Of a DNA stretch of 64,000 nucleotides, positions 1 to 11,859 are shown piece by piece. The first letter of the stretch is position 1. Every line of letters begins with the position of its first letter. This DNA comes from Symbiodinium natans (taxonomy: Eukaryota; Sar; Dinophyceae; Suessiales; Symbiodiniaceae). The notes below the pieces were generated by a model. That model ran no database searches, was not told the DNA's origin, and saw only the letters and a program-made list of their open reading frames with translations. The stretch is taken from positions 366,001-430,000 of the forward strand of contig CAJNDS010000069.1 in assembly GCA_905221605.1 (NCBI GenBank), in the 5' to 3' direction. The translations under genes and the position numbers were made by a program.

Positions 1-60
1 CCAAAATCAATTGACGGGCAGTTCTCACTCAACGAAGGTAGCCGTTTATCCCGGACCTAC

Positions 61-147
61 ATTTCCGAGAACTGCCAGGACCACCCCCGCATCGGTGCTC
101 TTGCTTTTGGGCGCGCCTTGCTTCCGGCGACGAAAATCAGCCATTTC
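61..147 (-). CDS. Coding island (exon), basic
   Basis: The minus frame runs from a CCCGCGCAG acceptor to a GTAGGT donor and reads EMADFRRRKQGAPKSK, 29 codons, phase 0 to 0. A plus-strand reading is also open (DHPRIGALAFGRALL, after AACTGCCAG, ending at GTCTTGG). Strand is therefore uncertain; minus has the better donor. Confidence 0.4.
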
Positions 148-745
148 CTGCGCGGGGTCTTGGGACTTGGGTGGACTTAGATTGCAGGTTTCATGGTTCA
201 GGGTTAGGATTCAGGGTGAAAAGTTTAGCCAGCTTGGCTAAATCTTAGAACCCAGAAGCCCCCAACCGCTCCCACTCCTTCAGCTGAATAGGAAAAGGGC
301 TCATCAGGATGGCAGTGCCCCTGGGAAAAGCTGCATTCAAGGGAAGATATGAGATATCCCAAGGGGGGGGGGGGATCTCCTCCTTCAAACGGCTTGCAGC
401 TGGGGTTTGCAACGTGGAACCATGAACCCCTAAACACTGAACCCTAGACCCTAAGCCTGAAACCCGGACCCGATCGGCAGGGGTGCATGATGCTGCAGGG
501 TTGAGGGGTTAGGGCGGGCCTAACCTTCGGGTTTCGAGAGGGTTCAGGGCTTAGGGCTTTGGGTTATAAGAAGCCTAGAGAGCTCTAACACGGAACTTTG
601 AATAGACTTAGAACCTACACCGTTTCACGCTCAAATACCCAAGACCCTCTCATTTCAAACCCTGAACCCCAAACCCTAGACCCCAAACCCTCAACCCTAA
701 ACCCTCAACTAAAACCCCTAACCTGAAAGCCCCTGAGCCCTAAAC

Positions 746-828
746 CCCTGGCGCCTCCTCCAGCTGGGCCAGCGTCACCCGGATCTGGGCATTCAAGCCT
801 GGGTTGGACGTTTACAGAGGTGGGGTTT
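746..828 (+). CDS. Coding island (exon), strand ambiguous
   Basis: On plus, a CCTCCTCCAG acceptor (763) opens LGQRHPDLGIQAWVGRLQ up to a GTGGGGTTTCGGG donor leading into telomeric repeat. On minus, a shorter helix (IRVTLAQLEE) is possible but needs a GC donor. Plus is preferred. Confidence 0.35.
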
Positions 829-1561
829 CGGGTTTAGGGTTTAGGGTTTTAGGGCTTTAGGTTCCCTGACCTGACCATAAAGGCGATACCACATACCAAT
901 CAACCCCTTAAAACCTAAACCCCTTCAAGCCTAAACCCAAGAAGGGAATGCACAAAATCTCCCAAGGGCCGGGAAGCCAGTAAGCTCGGAGGCGTACTCC
1001 TGGAGGCTGATATAGGGTCTCAAGGTTCAGGTTTTAGGGTTGGCAAAGGTGTTGAGGGCTTAGGGCTTGGGATTTGATGTCAGCGTTGAGCGTTCAGGGT
1101 TTAGTTGAGGGATGTGTGGGGTTTAGTTGAGGGGTTCAGGGTTTCAATACGGGTTTAGAGTTTGGGGTGCACTTAGGTGTTTCGGGTCTAAGGTTCAGGG
1201 TTGTATAGGTGACTATGGTTCAATTAGGGTCCAATCGTCGTCTGAGATTTTCCGGAGGTTTAGGGTTTAGGGTTGATGGCTCAGGGTCTCCGGGGTGCAC
1301 TCCTACTTTTGGTGAGGCCATTCTGATTTGGATGATTGTTGAGGCTATCTTGAGACATAGGGCTTGGGCTTACAAGGTGGCTTGGGGCCGTTTGCACTTT
1401 AGGAGGTCCAGGCTTTGGGGTTGTTGCTCAACATAGCTTGGGGTTTCTGCTCGGAACTCTTGCACGGCGGTAGACCACTGGCCCCTTACCTCACATTGCC
1501 CTAGCAGCGTGCAAGGGAAGGGGGGTGCAGGGGCCCGTAATTAATCCCCAAATAAGACCCA

Positions 1562-1676
1562 CTAGGTTACCCAATAAACCAGGAGAAAAAAGGGTGCCCA
1601 TTTTTGCTTAAAGGGGATGATAAGGGAACCTAAGCCAAACAAAAAAGTGATTAAGGGTACTACTGGACATCCTAAC
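1562..1676. mobile_element. Possible GGTAGCCCAGT-type copy, degenerate
   Basis: Left CTAGGTTACCCAATAAACC, right GGTACTACTGGACATCC; the interior has the family's GGGTGCCC and AAGGGGATGATAAGG blocks. Confidence 0.35.
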
Positions 1677-1856
1677 CCAGAAAAGGGTATCAGTCGGCCC
1701 CAATCAGTCATACTAAGCCTTAATGAGGGAACGTGGGGCCCCTGCACCTCACAGGTTCCAGAGTCTAGGGTCTAGGGTTGAGGGTTTAGGGTGTTTGGGG
1801 TTTAGGCTTGAGGCTTGAGGCTTGAGGCTTGAGGCTTGAGGCTTTAGGGGGCTCGC

Positions 1857-1947
1857 CTCCTCCTCCGCTTGCTCCAGCATGAGGTCCTCCTCGTCACTCA
1901 GCTCGCAACGATCCTGCGTCCCCAACTTGGCTGATTGGGCATTTGGG
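1857..1947 (+). CDS. Coding island (exon), strand ambiguous
   Basis: On plus, a long pyrimidine tract ending GCTCCAG (1876) precedes a frame MRSSSSLSSQRSCV to a GTTTGGGG donor. On minus, 1913-1857 reads DRCELSDEEDLMLEQ, acidic, but would use a GC donor. The plus acceptor is strong and the minus protein very plausible; I cannot decide. Confidence 0.35.
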
Positions 1948-2094
1948 TTTGGGGCTTAGGGTTTAGGGTTTATAGGGTTTAGGGATTAGGGCTTAGGGTT
2001 TGTAGGGTGTAGGGTTGAGGGTTTAGGGTTTATAGGGTTCCGGGTTCAGGGTTCATAGGGTTTACAGGGTTTAAAGGGCTTCAAGGGCTTTAAG

Positions 2095-2190
2095 TTGGGA
2101 TGCCCCCCCTTGGACTAACAGTCCTTAATAGGGATTCTGATAGGGGGTACGATAATCCCGATAAAGGACTGCTAGTGTAGAACCTCCCAA
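2095..2190. mobile_element. GGGATGTTCCCCC-type MITE copy
   Basis: Begins TTGGGATGCCCCCCC and ends GAACCTCCCAA; the interior carries ACTAACAGTCCTTAATAGGG and AAGGACTGCTAGT, shared by the family. Confidence 0.6.
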
Positions 2191-2199
2191 GGTATGAAG

Positions 2200-3300
2200 T
2201 CTTCGACACGTGGCGCAAACACTTGCAACGCACATTCGGTCCTTGCGCAGCGCACAGATCCGACACGATCAGAAAGGGACGGGACGTGAGTGGCCAAAAT
2301 GCCCAGCTTGTGGACTAGAGAGCTGGTGCTCAAAAGCCACAAACGAGATACACAGTGCCTAAAATGTAGCAGAAAAACCCGGCAAGGCTCAGGATGCGAA
2401 CTTTTGCAAACTCACGTATGGAGCTGCGAAGCAACAATGTGCGCACCAACTGGCCAGTACAGTACGCCGCGCTTTGCTGAGAGCGCTCTCAGCGCAACGA
2501 AGAGCGCCCTCCCCTAGCTTGCAGATTTGCAAACAACGCAATTTGTTCTACAAGAAAAGGCTAAGCGGCTAGGCCGCGGCTAGGCCGACAGATGGCAAAT
2601 ACGAAAACAAGCCCTGCTGTACTCTGCTGCCCTGCAACGTTTTCGATCTCCAGCGCCAGCTTGCCTGCTTGATCCTCAGAAAGCTCACAGTCACATCGTC
2701 TAGGTAACCTTCCGATAAGCACAGTCCACCGGGCTGAATGGCCTTCAGCGCGCGATTTCTTGAGTACTATTTTCAAACTCATCATTACAAGCCTATGGGC
2801 TTAAACCAGTACTTCGACTGCTCTGCTCTCACACCTGCATCCTTAACATCGCGAAGCTGGGCTCACAGCAATGACACATTGAGGAAGCTGGCTGGTGTTA
2901 AGCGGCCTCAAAATTATTGCTCATCGAAGCATCACGCTCCACTTCAGCGACGCGGTGTCTAGAAGCGATGCGGCGCTGGCAATATCATGACCTTGTTGCG
3001 GTCCATGACTTAGTGCTGAAAGTCCTTGCCACACTGAGCCGGAGGCGTGGTGCACACCAGGAACCAGTCTCAGTTGAATCCACCACATCCTGAAACAAGC
3101 CCAGGACATTCGGATTCTGCAGAAGTTGCGACCCGCGACTATGCAAGGTTGAGTTCTGCGGAACAAATTTTCTTGCAAACTCACAAGGACCTTGCAGGCT
3201 TGCAGTGTCCTGCAGACTTTGCGCAAACAACGGTTGCAAGATTTTGCACACACTTTCCACGCGCCTTGCAGAAGGCAAACGCACATGTAAAGAATGGCCT
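2200..3300. other. Repeat-free block without a recognisable gene
   Basis: No telomere-like repeat. Several short frames are open on both strands, none with splice or family support. Possibly intergenic. Confidence 0.4.
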
Positions 3301-3339
3301 GGGCGCAGCCTCCACCCCCTATTTGCAAACGCAACGCTC

Positions 3340-3935
3340 GCATTACATTTCAATCGTTCATATGCCCTGAAACAAGCTTGCGCAGCTAAAAGAAGCAGGG
3401 GGGCGGGGGGGGGGGGAGGGGGGCGCAGGCCCCCAACCCACTTGCAAACACAAATCTCGCGTCATGGGCTTCAATCGTTCATATGCTTTGAACAAGGCGA
3501 CCTGATGCGTTTCAATCAGTCATACGCTTTGAAAAAAAGCTTGCGCGGCAAAAAGGCGGGGGTTGGGGGGGCGCAGCCGCCCCACCCCCCCCCCCCCTTT
3601 GCACACACAATGCTCGCATCATGAGTTTCAATCGTTCATATGCTCTGAAACAAGCTTGCGCGGCTCAAGTAAGCGGGGGGAGTTGGGGCGGGCGCAGTTC
3701 CCCTCCCATTTGCACACAATCACATGCCGTGAAAAAAGTGGCCTTATGGGTTTTAATCGTACACACTCCTTGAAATAGCTTGCGCGGCATAGAGAAGCGG
3801 GGGGGTGGGGGGGGGCGCACCCCCCCCCCCCCCTCCCATTTGCAAACACAATGCTCGCGTGATGGGTTCCAAACATTCATATGCTTTGAAACAAGCTTGC
3901 GCGGCAAAAACGCGGGGGGTTGGGGCCCCCCATTT
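3340..3935. repeat. Minisatellite, about 118-bp unit with G/C-run
   Basis: TTCAATCGTTCATATGCTTT followed by GAAACAAGCTTGCGCGGC recurs at about 3346, 3468, 3507 (half-spaced), 3625, 3746 and 3866. Each unit ends in a G-run or C-run and TTTGCAAACACAATGCTCGC. No coding sense. Confidence 0.8.
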
Positions 3936-3964
3936 GGACATAATGCTGTGTCTCTTTCTTTCAT

Positions 3965-3965
<1 letters not shown>

Positions 3966-4040
<75 letters not shown>
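3966..4040. repeat. (CT)n microsatellite
   Basis: About 35 CT units; apparent Ser/Leu ORFs here are repeat translation. Confidence 0.95.
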
Positions 4041-4043
<3 letters not shown>

Positions 4044-4594
4044 CAAACCTAGGGAAGGGAACGCTTTCCTCTCAAAATACAGAGGGCGCAGAGCTTTTCC
4101 TCGGAAAGCCCTCGGAAAGCCCAATAAAATGGAACTTCGGCATCAGCCGGTCGCCTGGGCGGCGCTCAGCTCGAGCATAGAGGTGGGGAGGGCCCCCGGT
4201 GTCACCACGGCGTGGGCGTGGGAGGCGAGGCCGATGCATCTCTGTCAGGCGCTTCCTGCAAAGCCACGCTTCACGGCCAATTGCATTGTCACCACTGTTT
4301 CCTCGCCTACGGCGCCATGCTCCCATAATACGAAGATAGTTCCTGTCACCTAAGGCAACGTTCGACATTGCACACAAACTACTTCTCCACTTACTCACCC
4401 ATCAACTCTGACTCGCTGATGACCTTAAACTTAAGCTCTTGTGATGCTATCGACGCTTTGCTTCCTTTGAGCTTCACTAGTACAAGTTTACACGGCGCTG
4501 CCAGGAATAGTTTTTATTTGAGCAAAAGCATAAAACATCAACAGCGCTCAAGCAGCACGCAACTTGAGGACAAACACAAATCGACAGTTCCGGC

Positions 4595-4909
4595 ATGACA
4601 GGCAAAAGCACTGGGCAGAATAAAGGACCCGGCCAGGGGCGAGCATTTTGGATGGGCAAATCGCCTCCTGCGCCTCCTACTGATGAGAATGCGTCAGAAG
4701 GGCATTCCCAAGCACGGGAACCCGCAGCATCCACACGCGCGTCACGAGGTGCGGGATGGACACCTTTCGCAACGAAGCTCGCACCTCCCCCACGCCGCGT
4801 GGCCACAATCAAAAGCTCACATGATCCACTTGCGTTTCTCATCAAATCGCCCGCGCATGACTTGACAAGGGGTTACGCGCGATCCTACGACATGGATTCT
4901 GCGTGTTGA
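4595..4909 (+). CDS. Hypothetical ORF, low-complexity N-terminus
   Basis: An ATG frame of 104 codons in a block free of telomere-like repeat. The N-terminus is Gly/Lys/Gln-rich (MTGKSTGQNKGPGQG), the middle Pro/Ala/Ser-rich. The opposite strand is also open here, so coding status is doubtful. Confidence 0.2.
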   Translation: MTGKSTGQNKGPGQGRAFWMGKSPPAPPTDENASEGHSQAREPAASTRASRGAGWTPFATKLAPPPRRVATIKSSHDPLAFLIKSPAHDLTRGYARSYDMDSAC

Positions 4910-5159
4910 GCAGGACCCTTGGAACGCAGGTCGGCTAGATTCACGACAGTCATCAGCACTACAGTTGCAACACCAACGATCCGACTGGCTCCAAAAACTC
5001 CACAGAACGGTTGTCTCGAAAGCATTGTAGAGTCGTGATTAAGACCTCACTTTTTTAAGAAATTATCATCCATCACGACATCCAACACGACATCCATCCA
5101 CGACGACGTCCATCCTTACATTAACGACGACAACGAAGAAGCTTCACGAAAACCGTTTT

Positions 5160-5605
5160 CGACGTCGCCAAAACCCTCAGAGGGCTGTCGTTCGTGCGAT
5201 CACGACATGCCAAGAACACGCAGAGGGTCATCGTTTTTGCATTTCGGCAACGCCAAAACACGCAGAGTGTTGTCGTTCTTGCACATCCTCGTTTTTGCGT
5301 CTCGACAACGCCAAAACGCACAAAGGGTTGTCGTTCGCGCGATCACGACAATTGACCCGCGCGCACGCAAAGGCTCATCGTTTTCACGTTTCGACAATGC
5401 CAAAACACGCAGAGTCGTCGTTCGAGCGATCGCGACACGCCGCGCCCACGCAGAGGCTCATCGTTTTTGCTTTTCGACAATGTCAAAACACGCAGAGGGT
5501 TGTCGTTCGTGCGGGCACGACACGCCGCACACACGCAGAAGGTCATCGTAGAAGGTCATCGTTTTTTCGTTTCGGCAACGCCAAAACACGTAGAGGGAAG
5601 TGTCA
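5160..5605. repeat. Minisatellite, about 60-90-bp unit
   Basis: GCCAAAACACGCAGAGGGTT and GTCGTTCGTGCGATCACGAC recur at about 5164, 5250, 5308, 5396, 5480 and 5577. Confidence 0.8.
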
Positions 5606-5839
5606 CTCGCTTGGCTAGACTGGTGTCACGCGCTCCCATGGTCTCCGATCATGAGCGCAATTGGGGCTCCCACGATCTCCGATCATGAGCGACAGGGGGT
5701 TGGGAGGGTTTGGGTCCGTGATATGCACGCGGTTTGGGACCACGGTCCCTACCAAACATAAACTTTAAAACGCAAACTGCTAGATCCTGGCGGAACCTGG
5801 GCAAGAGGATGGCCTTTTTTGTTTAAGGTGATATAAGGA

Positions 5840-5955
5840 AGCCGACCCTAAGAGCCCAATACCCCTTATTTAAGGAATGTACCTTAATTTGTGGGTTCCT
5901 GAATATGATCTAAAGTATATTCCTTCATGAAGGGGTATTGGGCTCTTTGGGTAGC
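5840..5955. mobile_element. Palindromic element, AGAGCCCAATACCCC ends
   Basis: Left AAGAGCCCAATACCCCTT and right AAGGGGTATTGGGCTCTT are exact inverted copies; the interior is AT-rich. A related copy is at 28.43-28.52 kb. Confidence 0.65.
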
Positions 5956-5997
5956 CCCTAAAAAGAGGGAATGGGTCGTAGTTTATACGCCTTCTAA

Positions 5998-6087
5998 ACT
6001 TGGCAACCCAGTAACCATGTCATAATAAGTCCCCAAACCCCAAACTCCCCGACAAAAAGGGAAAAGGGTACCACTGGGCTACCAAGT
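5998..6087. mobile_element. GGTAGCCCAGT-type MITE copy
   Basis: Ends ACTTGGCAACCCAGT and ACTGGGCTACCAAGT, inverted; no coding capacity. It lies within telomere-like repeat. Same family as the element at 48.7 kb. Confidence 0.6.
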
Positions 6088-6666
6088 AAAGGGCGGGGTC
6101 TTGGGGCAGGGTCTTGGGGCAGGTGGCTTTGGTCCTCCGGCTTTCGCTCCGTGGTCCAGGCATTCTCGGACGCGAGCTCACGACCTGTCACCCTAAACCC
6201 TAAACCCGGAAAACCCGATAAACCCGATAAACCCTACGAACCCTATAAACCCTATAAACCCTATGAACCCTATAAACCCTATAAACCCGATAAACCCGAT
6301 AAACCCGATAAACCCAAAACCCCAAACCCTAAGCCCTCAACTCCCCGAAGCCTCTGGAACCACGCTTTCACACCTCCCAAAAACTTGCCCCACAAACGAT
6401 AGAACTTCTAGAGCCCTAAAGGCTCTCAAACCTCCCCCCCCCCCTCCCCCCCCCCCCCCTCCCCCCCCGAAAAAAAAAAAACAAGGAAGCAACTAAGCAA
6501 AATCAACCTTTCGGCCTCCACCCTGCCGAAAAAAATCCGCGCACCCTGAACAAGCCCCCTAGAGATTAAACACATATTTATGGACAGTTCCACCTTCATT
6601 TAACCGTAATAGAAAGTCTTTTAAAGAATTTAACATACCTCACACCCGAACCCCGCCACCGAGGAC

Positions 6667-6734
6667 CCCGGCGCAGCTCCCCTCGCATCTGGGCACACTC
6701 CGCCTCCAAAGCGGCCGCCTGGTCAGCAGACCAG
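6667..6734 (-). CDS. Coding island (exon), coiled-coil-like on minus
   Basis: Minus 6718-6667 reads AAALEAECAQMRGELRR after a GCTGACCAG acceptor with a GTCCTC donor. A plus reading (LPSHLGTLRLQSGRLV) with acceptor GGCGCAG and donor GTGTGG is equally open. Confidence 0.35.
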
Positions 6735-7038
6735 GGTGTGGTCGGTTTAGGGGTTTGGGGCTTAGGGGTTTCAAGTTTACAGGGTTTTGGGGTTTTGGGG
6801 TTTAGGGGTTGAAAGTTTTATAGGGTTTTGGGTTTAGGGGTTTTGGGGTTTAGGGGTTTTGAAAGTTATAGGTTTTTCTGGTTATCGGTTCCCGGGCTGC
6901 CTTTTTTTTCATACCCATCAGCAAGGGCTTATAAGGCATTTAGGATGTCAGGGCTTTCGGGGCGCAGTGCTCTCGAACTGTAGTCTTGGGCAGCTGGCAA
7001 AGATCTTTGCATCACTCCAATGCTTCATCCGCCAACCC

Positions 7039-7112
7039 GGGTTTAGGGTTTAGGGTTTAGGGTTTAGGGTTTAGGGTTTAGGGTTTAGGGTTTAGGGTTT
7101 AGGGTTTAGGGT
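7039..7112. repeat. TTTAGGG interstitial telomeric array
   Basis: Uninterrupted tandem TTTAGGG on the plus strand. Confidence 0.9.
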
Positions 7113-7153
7113 TGCCATGAATCTCGCTGCCGTATTCTTGCATTGCCTTGCAG

Positions 7154-7223
7154 CAAGTGTACTTTCAGTTTCAGATTCCAGAAAGGACATCTTGAGCATT
7201 TTGGGATCTCAGGGCTGGGAAAG
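7154..7223 (+). CDS. Coding island (exon), strand ambiguous
   Basis: Between CCTTGCAG and GTGCGG the plus frame reads KCTFSFRFQKGHLEHF. A minus frame over the same DNA (SFLESETESTLAARQ) is also plausible. Confidence 0.25.
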
Positions 7224-7742
7224 GTGCGGATCTAGGGTCTAAGGTTAGTGTTCAGGATAAGATCCCCAAGCACTGCATCTTTTCCTACTCTCCAGTTCGG
7301 CAAGCTTGGGCTATACAAAATTATGTGGTCTGAGCGAAGGTGTGGGCCCTGTCCCTAAGTCCTAAACCCTGAACCCTACACTGGAGGGGCTCACAGACCC
7401 GTAAGGGGCCCATAGTTCAGATGAATCCCCATATCTTACGACTTTCTTAGCAGGAAATAGGGATCTTACATGAATGAGCTCTCTAAATCTCTAATGGCCC
7501 CTTTTTGGTATTATAACGCGGCCCCTACGATTTCGGGTACCCCAAAACCAAACCATAATTTAGAGAAGTGACCATATCCCCCTTGTTCCCTGAATAGTTC
7601 TTACAGGGACATATTGCTCGTAGAAAGCCGAGGTCCCTTTATACTTTCCTTAATCCCTGTTCCCCTAGGAAGAAAAAAAGGATCCTTTTTGTTCATATAT
7701 AAGAAAGCCCATAACCCAAAAAGTAAAAAGGATCCCTAACAC

Positions 7743-7819
7743 TGATCTAGTTTATACTTCCCTTTGCGAACAACAAACAGAAAAGCAAGGCCCAGTTTAG
7801 CATGCCCAGCTCTTGCCTC
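7743..7819 (-). CDS. Coding island (exon), hydrophobic
   Basis: Acceptor CTCGCGCAG and donor GTGTTAGG. It reads EARAGHAKLGLAFLFVVRKG, a short hydrophobic helix followed by a basic stretch. Confidence 0.35.
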
Positions 7820-8079
7820 CTGCGCGAGGTGGGGAGAGATGCCTTGTCCGGAGAGTACCGGAAACCCCCAAAACCAACATCCCGAACTTGCAGCCCAAAC
7901 CCTTGAACCCTAAACCCTAGACTCCTCCCTACAGCCTGCAGCCTAAACTCTCGAACCCTAGAGTCGATGTCTGCTTTTCGGATCAGGGGCATGGGCTACT
8001 CGGAACATTTCGCAAAGTTTCGGGTTTGGGGTTTAGGGTTGGGGTTTAGGTGGTTGCTATTGCCATGAACGGGGGCCAA

Positions 8080-8148
8080 CCACTCGGCTTGCGTTCAAAG
8101 GCATGACTTGCACTGAAGGATCTGTCTGTGAAGGTCTGGCAACAGCTC
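8080..8148 (-). CDS. Possible exon
   Basis: After GTTGCCAG the minus frame reads TFTDRSFSASHAFERK, then a GTTGGCC donor. Open also on plus; low support. Confidence 0.25.
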
Positions 8149-8168
8149 ACACCGACGTTGGGCTCCCA

Positions 8169-8282
8169 TCCCTGAACCCTAAACCCTAAACCCTACATCC
8201 TAAACCCTAAACCCTACATCCTAAACCCTAAACCCTAAACCCTACATCCTAAACCCTACATCCTAAACCCGAAACCCTATAA
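8169..8282. repeat. CCCTAAA array with CCCTACATCCTAAA variants
   Basis: Tandem CCCTAAA interspersed with a 14-mer variant (CCCTACATCCTAAA) repeated several times. Confidence 0.85.
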
Positions 8283-8639
8283 GCCAGAAAGCTTCAAGAG
8301 ACCCTCAACCATTCCTGCACCGACGCCCATACCTCTTGACATGGACTAAAGGTCCCATAATGTCGGTATGTAGTGTGTCTTCAAGTTTCTAAAGGGTTCG
8401 TGCAAGTTTACGGCTCAAACGGCAAGCCCCAATGATGTTGTACCCAAACCCCAAAAGGTTTCGGGTTCCGGCCTTAAAGGGAACGGATGAACGGGAAAAC
8501 ACATGCAGGCTCCCATGTTTGGATGGCCTTGTAAGGCAGAAGCGACCGTGCTGAGCACAGATTGCAGCTCCACCGCCTTCACCAGCTTGGCACACTGCCG
8601 GGTTGAGGCTTTGGAGGTTTTGGTTTTGGTTTAAGCCCT

Positions 8640-9410
8640 AAACCCTAAACCCGGAGAGCCCTTAATTCCTAAAAGAAAAACCCTGTTCCCCAAACTAGGC
8701 TGAACCCTGCAGAGCGGAGTCCTTAAATCTTGCTCCCTCAATCTTGAATCTTGTACTGAGCCTTGTTTCCCCAACTCCTAGTGCTTAGTCCAGATGGCGG
8801 GTGGTCCTGAATTCCTAAAGAGGAAAGCCCCTAAATCCTTCAAATTGAACCCTATTGCCTAAATCCTTGTCGCTAAATCCTCTCAAGAGCGGGATCCCCC
8901 AAATCGTTTTCCTAAAATCTTATTACCTGAATCCCTAAATCTTGTTCCCTACATCTTCTTCCTGCATTTGTTCCAAAAGCTTGTTCCCTAGACCCTCCAA
9001 AAACCTGTTCGCGAAAGATTTAGCGACGAAGATTTGGGCCACGATTCGGACAGAAGTGGTCGATACCACCTGCCTTTTGGATTATGCAATCGGCGTTGGG
9101 GAAGAAAATTAAGGGTACGAGGGTTTAGCGAAAAGGATTTAGGGAACAGGCTTTGTTTTCTTGAATTTAGGGGCTCTCCTCTCTGTGGATCTCCCTCTTT
9201 AAGGTGTTCTGGAAGAGAATAAGATTTCGGGAGTAATACTAAGGGAAGAAGATCTAGGAAACAAGATTTAGGAATCCCGCTCTTGAGGATGTAGCGAAAA
9301 GGACTGAGGGCATATGACTTGGGTTTTGGGTTTTAAGGGCTCTCCTCGTTAGGATTTAAGGGCGTCCCTCTTTAGGGCTTAGGAAATAGAATTTAGGGAA
9401 GGAAACGACA
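8640..9410. repeat. Large imperfect inverted repeat, arms about 370 bp
   Basis: The left arm is CCCTAAATC and TTGTTCCC-like, the right arm its reverse complement. For example TCAAGAGCGGGATCCCCCAAATC (8877-8903 region) pairs with GGATTCC and GCTCTTGAGGAT near 9265-9292, and TCGCTAAATCC pairs with TGTAGCGAAAAGG. The centre is near 9.01-9.11 kb. No gene recognised; it looks like the interior of one intron. Confidence 0.5.
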
Positions 9411-9591
9411 AAAAACATCATGGAGATATTAAGGTATCCGGACAAAGATGGCTTTCTATTCCTACAAGCCCGAAGAGCCCCAGCCGGTTCAGCCCTAGAC
9501 CCACAAGGAGCGTTTGTCGTTCTCTAACCCCAAAGCTATGAAACCTCCAAACCCGAAACGCTGCAACTTCAAAACCCCCAACCACCCCCCC

Positions 9592-9622
<31 letters not shown>

Positions 9623-9677
9623 AACCTCAAACACCGCAGCCCAACCCCTAAACCAAAATCTTTAAAAACCTGAAATT

Positions 9678-9787
9678 TTGCCCGCGCGCCCCCAGCTGCT
9701 CCTGCCTGCTGCGGCGACTGCCGTAGCCGTGCGGAGTCGCGGCGGCGCAGTGCACTAATGAGCTGGCGCAGCCCGGAGACCTTCGGC
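9678..9787 (+). CDS. Coding island (exon), strand ambiguous
   Basis: On plus, SRAESRRRSALMSWRSP leads straight into a GTTTAGGG array (donor). On minus, GLRQLISALRRRDSARL is open. The telomeric array begins exactly at the right edge of the island. Confidence 0.35.
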
Positions 9788-9860
9788 GGTTTAGGGTTTA
9801 GGGTTTAGGGTTTAGGGTTTAGGGTTTAGGGTTTAGGGTTTAGGGTTTAGGGTTTGGGAT
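9787..9860. repeat. TTTAGGG array starting at an island edge
   Basis: Pure tandem repeat beginning right after TTCGGCG. Confidence 0.9.
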
Positions 9861-10209
9861 TTGGGGTTTAGGGGTTATAGGGGCTTCAGTGTTGGGGGTT
9901 TAGGGCGAGGGTTCGGGGTTAAGGGGTCGTACTCTTTGAAGATGTAGGATTCAAGGTGCAGGTTGGGGACAGGGCTTTCGGCCAGGACATCGGAGCTTCG
10001 GGTCTAGGGAGTACTTGGAAGCCTTTTGACTTAGTAAGTAGGTCAGTACATTGGGTTATGGGGATTATCAAAAAAAGGATTTCTAGGAGATACTAAGTAG
10101 ACTTACTCGGCCAGGGCCATAAACCCCAAACCCTAGAATCTAAACCCAAAACCCTTCGCTAAGCCCTAAACCATAAACCCCAAACCCCAAACCCTAAACC
10201 CTAAACCCT

Positions 10210-11850
10210 TCAGGGTTTATGGCTCTCAAGTTTAGGCGAAAACTCCGAGGGCTGAGAATTTGCGATCAAGGCTTGGGGCTGTCAGTTAGGGTTTTGGGTT
10301 TAAGGGTCAGTGGGATTTACCTGCTGGCTCTGACTCGGGAATGCAGGAATGAGGTACCCCGCATGATTTTGCAGTGGGTATAGTATAGAAAGGGGACATG
10401 CGGTAACAAATTCCTTCATTCCCCTTTAAGAAGGGGATGAGGAACCAGAGTACGTTCCGTAGCCAAAAAAACCGGTAACATAAGTCAGCTCTGAAAACTA
10501 TGAGGTCGTTGTGGGTCCTGATACCTTTTTTTCTGTTTTTTCCATTTGTGGGAAGGACATGGAGAGATGGTGACAGCGACGTCCAGACCTGAAGAGGCTC
10601 TTACGATCTTAGGGAGCTTTTGTTGCAGAGTTGTGTGCTGGGGCTTTGTTGGGGCTTTGGGTTTTAGTTTAAGCGTTGCTTGGGTGGGCACAGAACTCCT
10701 CTACCTAAGATCCTTGAACAGAAAGAAAACCCTCTCAAGAAAGCCATCAAGAAAGAAGCAAAAGGACTTGAACTCTTCCCGCCTGCGACCAAACTTCAGC
10801 GGTTGCATCTGCCGCCGCCTCAACACACGGCCGACACGAGCATCCGCAGGCTCATCCGGTTGTGGCTTAGAGTCCGCCGTGGTGCAGGCTAAATATTGCA
10901 TGAATATGTTAAAGTATTATTGCTTTTTTCAATTTCTATGATCTTGCATTAAAAACGCTTCATCTTTAACAACCCTGAACCGCAAATCTCAAACCTCCAG
11001 TCCGAGCCCTCCATTCAAAAAACGCCTGACCCAGGATGGGCTCTTGCACCCCCTGTAACCCCAAATACACCTTAAACCCTAAAAGGGCTCCTGATTAAGG
11101 CTGAGTATGGGAATGATAAACCCTAAACCCTAAAAGGGCTCTTTATAGGGTTGAGTATGGGAATGATAAGCCCTCAACCCTAAACCCTAAGAGCTCACCA
11201 AGGACCTCCCTCTATATGTTCTCTTCCAGCAGCAACAGGTGCTCGCCTTCGCCTCTGCTTCTAGCTCGGGCCTGGGCCCAGCGACCGCTTAGGGTGAAAT
11301 TGACATGTCTGTAGGTTTTTCGGGCTTGCATCTGTAGAATTTGACGTGTAAAAGAAGAAGGCCCCGAGGGCATTTTGGGTTTCGGGTTGCAGGTGGGTCT
11401 GCATGGCACCAGGGGCTGCCCTCTGAGGGCTGCAGCGAAAGGGCTCAGGGTGCGAGGTTGACGGCTTCAGGTTTCGTGTCTGGGTACTTTGTTCTGCAGT
11501 CAGCTCTTAGCAAGATGTTGTCCTGTGATAGGAATAGGATGCCGATGAAATCAAGGCCTCAAACGGGCATACCTGACAAGGCCAAGTTACCAAACAAGGG
11601 GGGCTACTACCCCACCCCCTCGCCTTGAACTAAATAAGCCGTGCAAAGCCGGCTCTTTCGGATCCCTCGACCTCGAACTTTTCTGTGACCCTCAAGACCT
11701 AAAGACAATTCTTCATGAGCTGATTCTTACATGGTTTCTACTGGTCCTAAACCGTGAACCCCTAAACCCTGCGAGGGGATAGATTACGTCCCCGGCCAAA
11801 GCCCAAGCTCGACCGTGGCGGTCGTAAGCTCATCCTGACCGCGTGCTTAG
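10210..11850. other. Mostly degenerate repeat, no gene supported
   Basis: Telomere-like variants, an AT-rich patch at 10.88-10.97 kb and short open frames (10.55-10.94 and 11.21-11.63 kb) without clear exon boundaries. Confidence 0.4.
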
Positions 11851-11859
11851 GGCTCAGGG

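Noticed and set aside
3340-3935. CRISPR-like array from regularly spaced repeats
   Set aside because: Units are about 118 bp, diverged, with repeated rather than unique spacers, in a eukaryotic context.
3753-4353. Ser/Leu and Arg/Glu repeat frames
   Set aside because: CT microsatellite plus minisatellite G/C runs.
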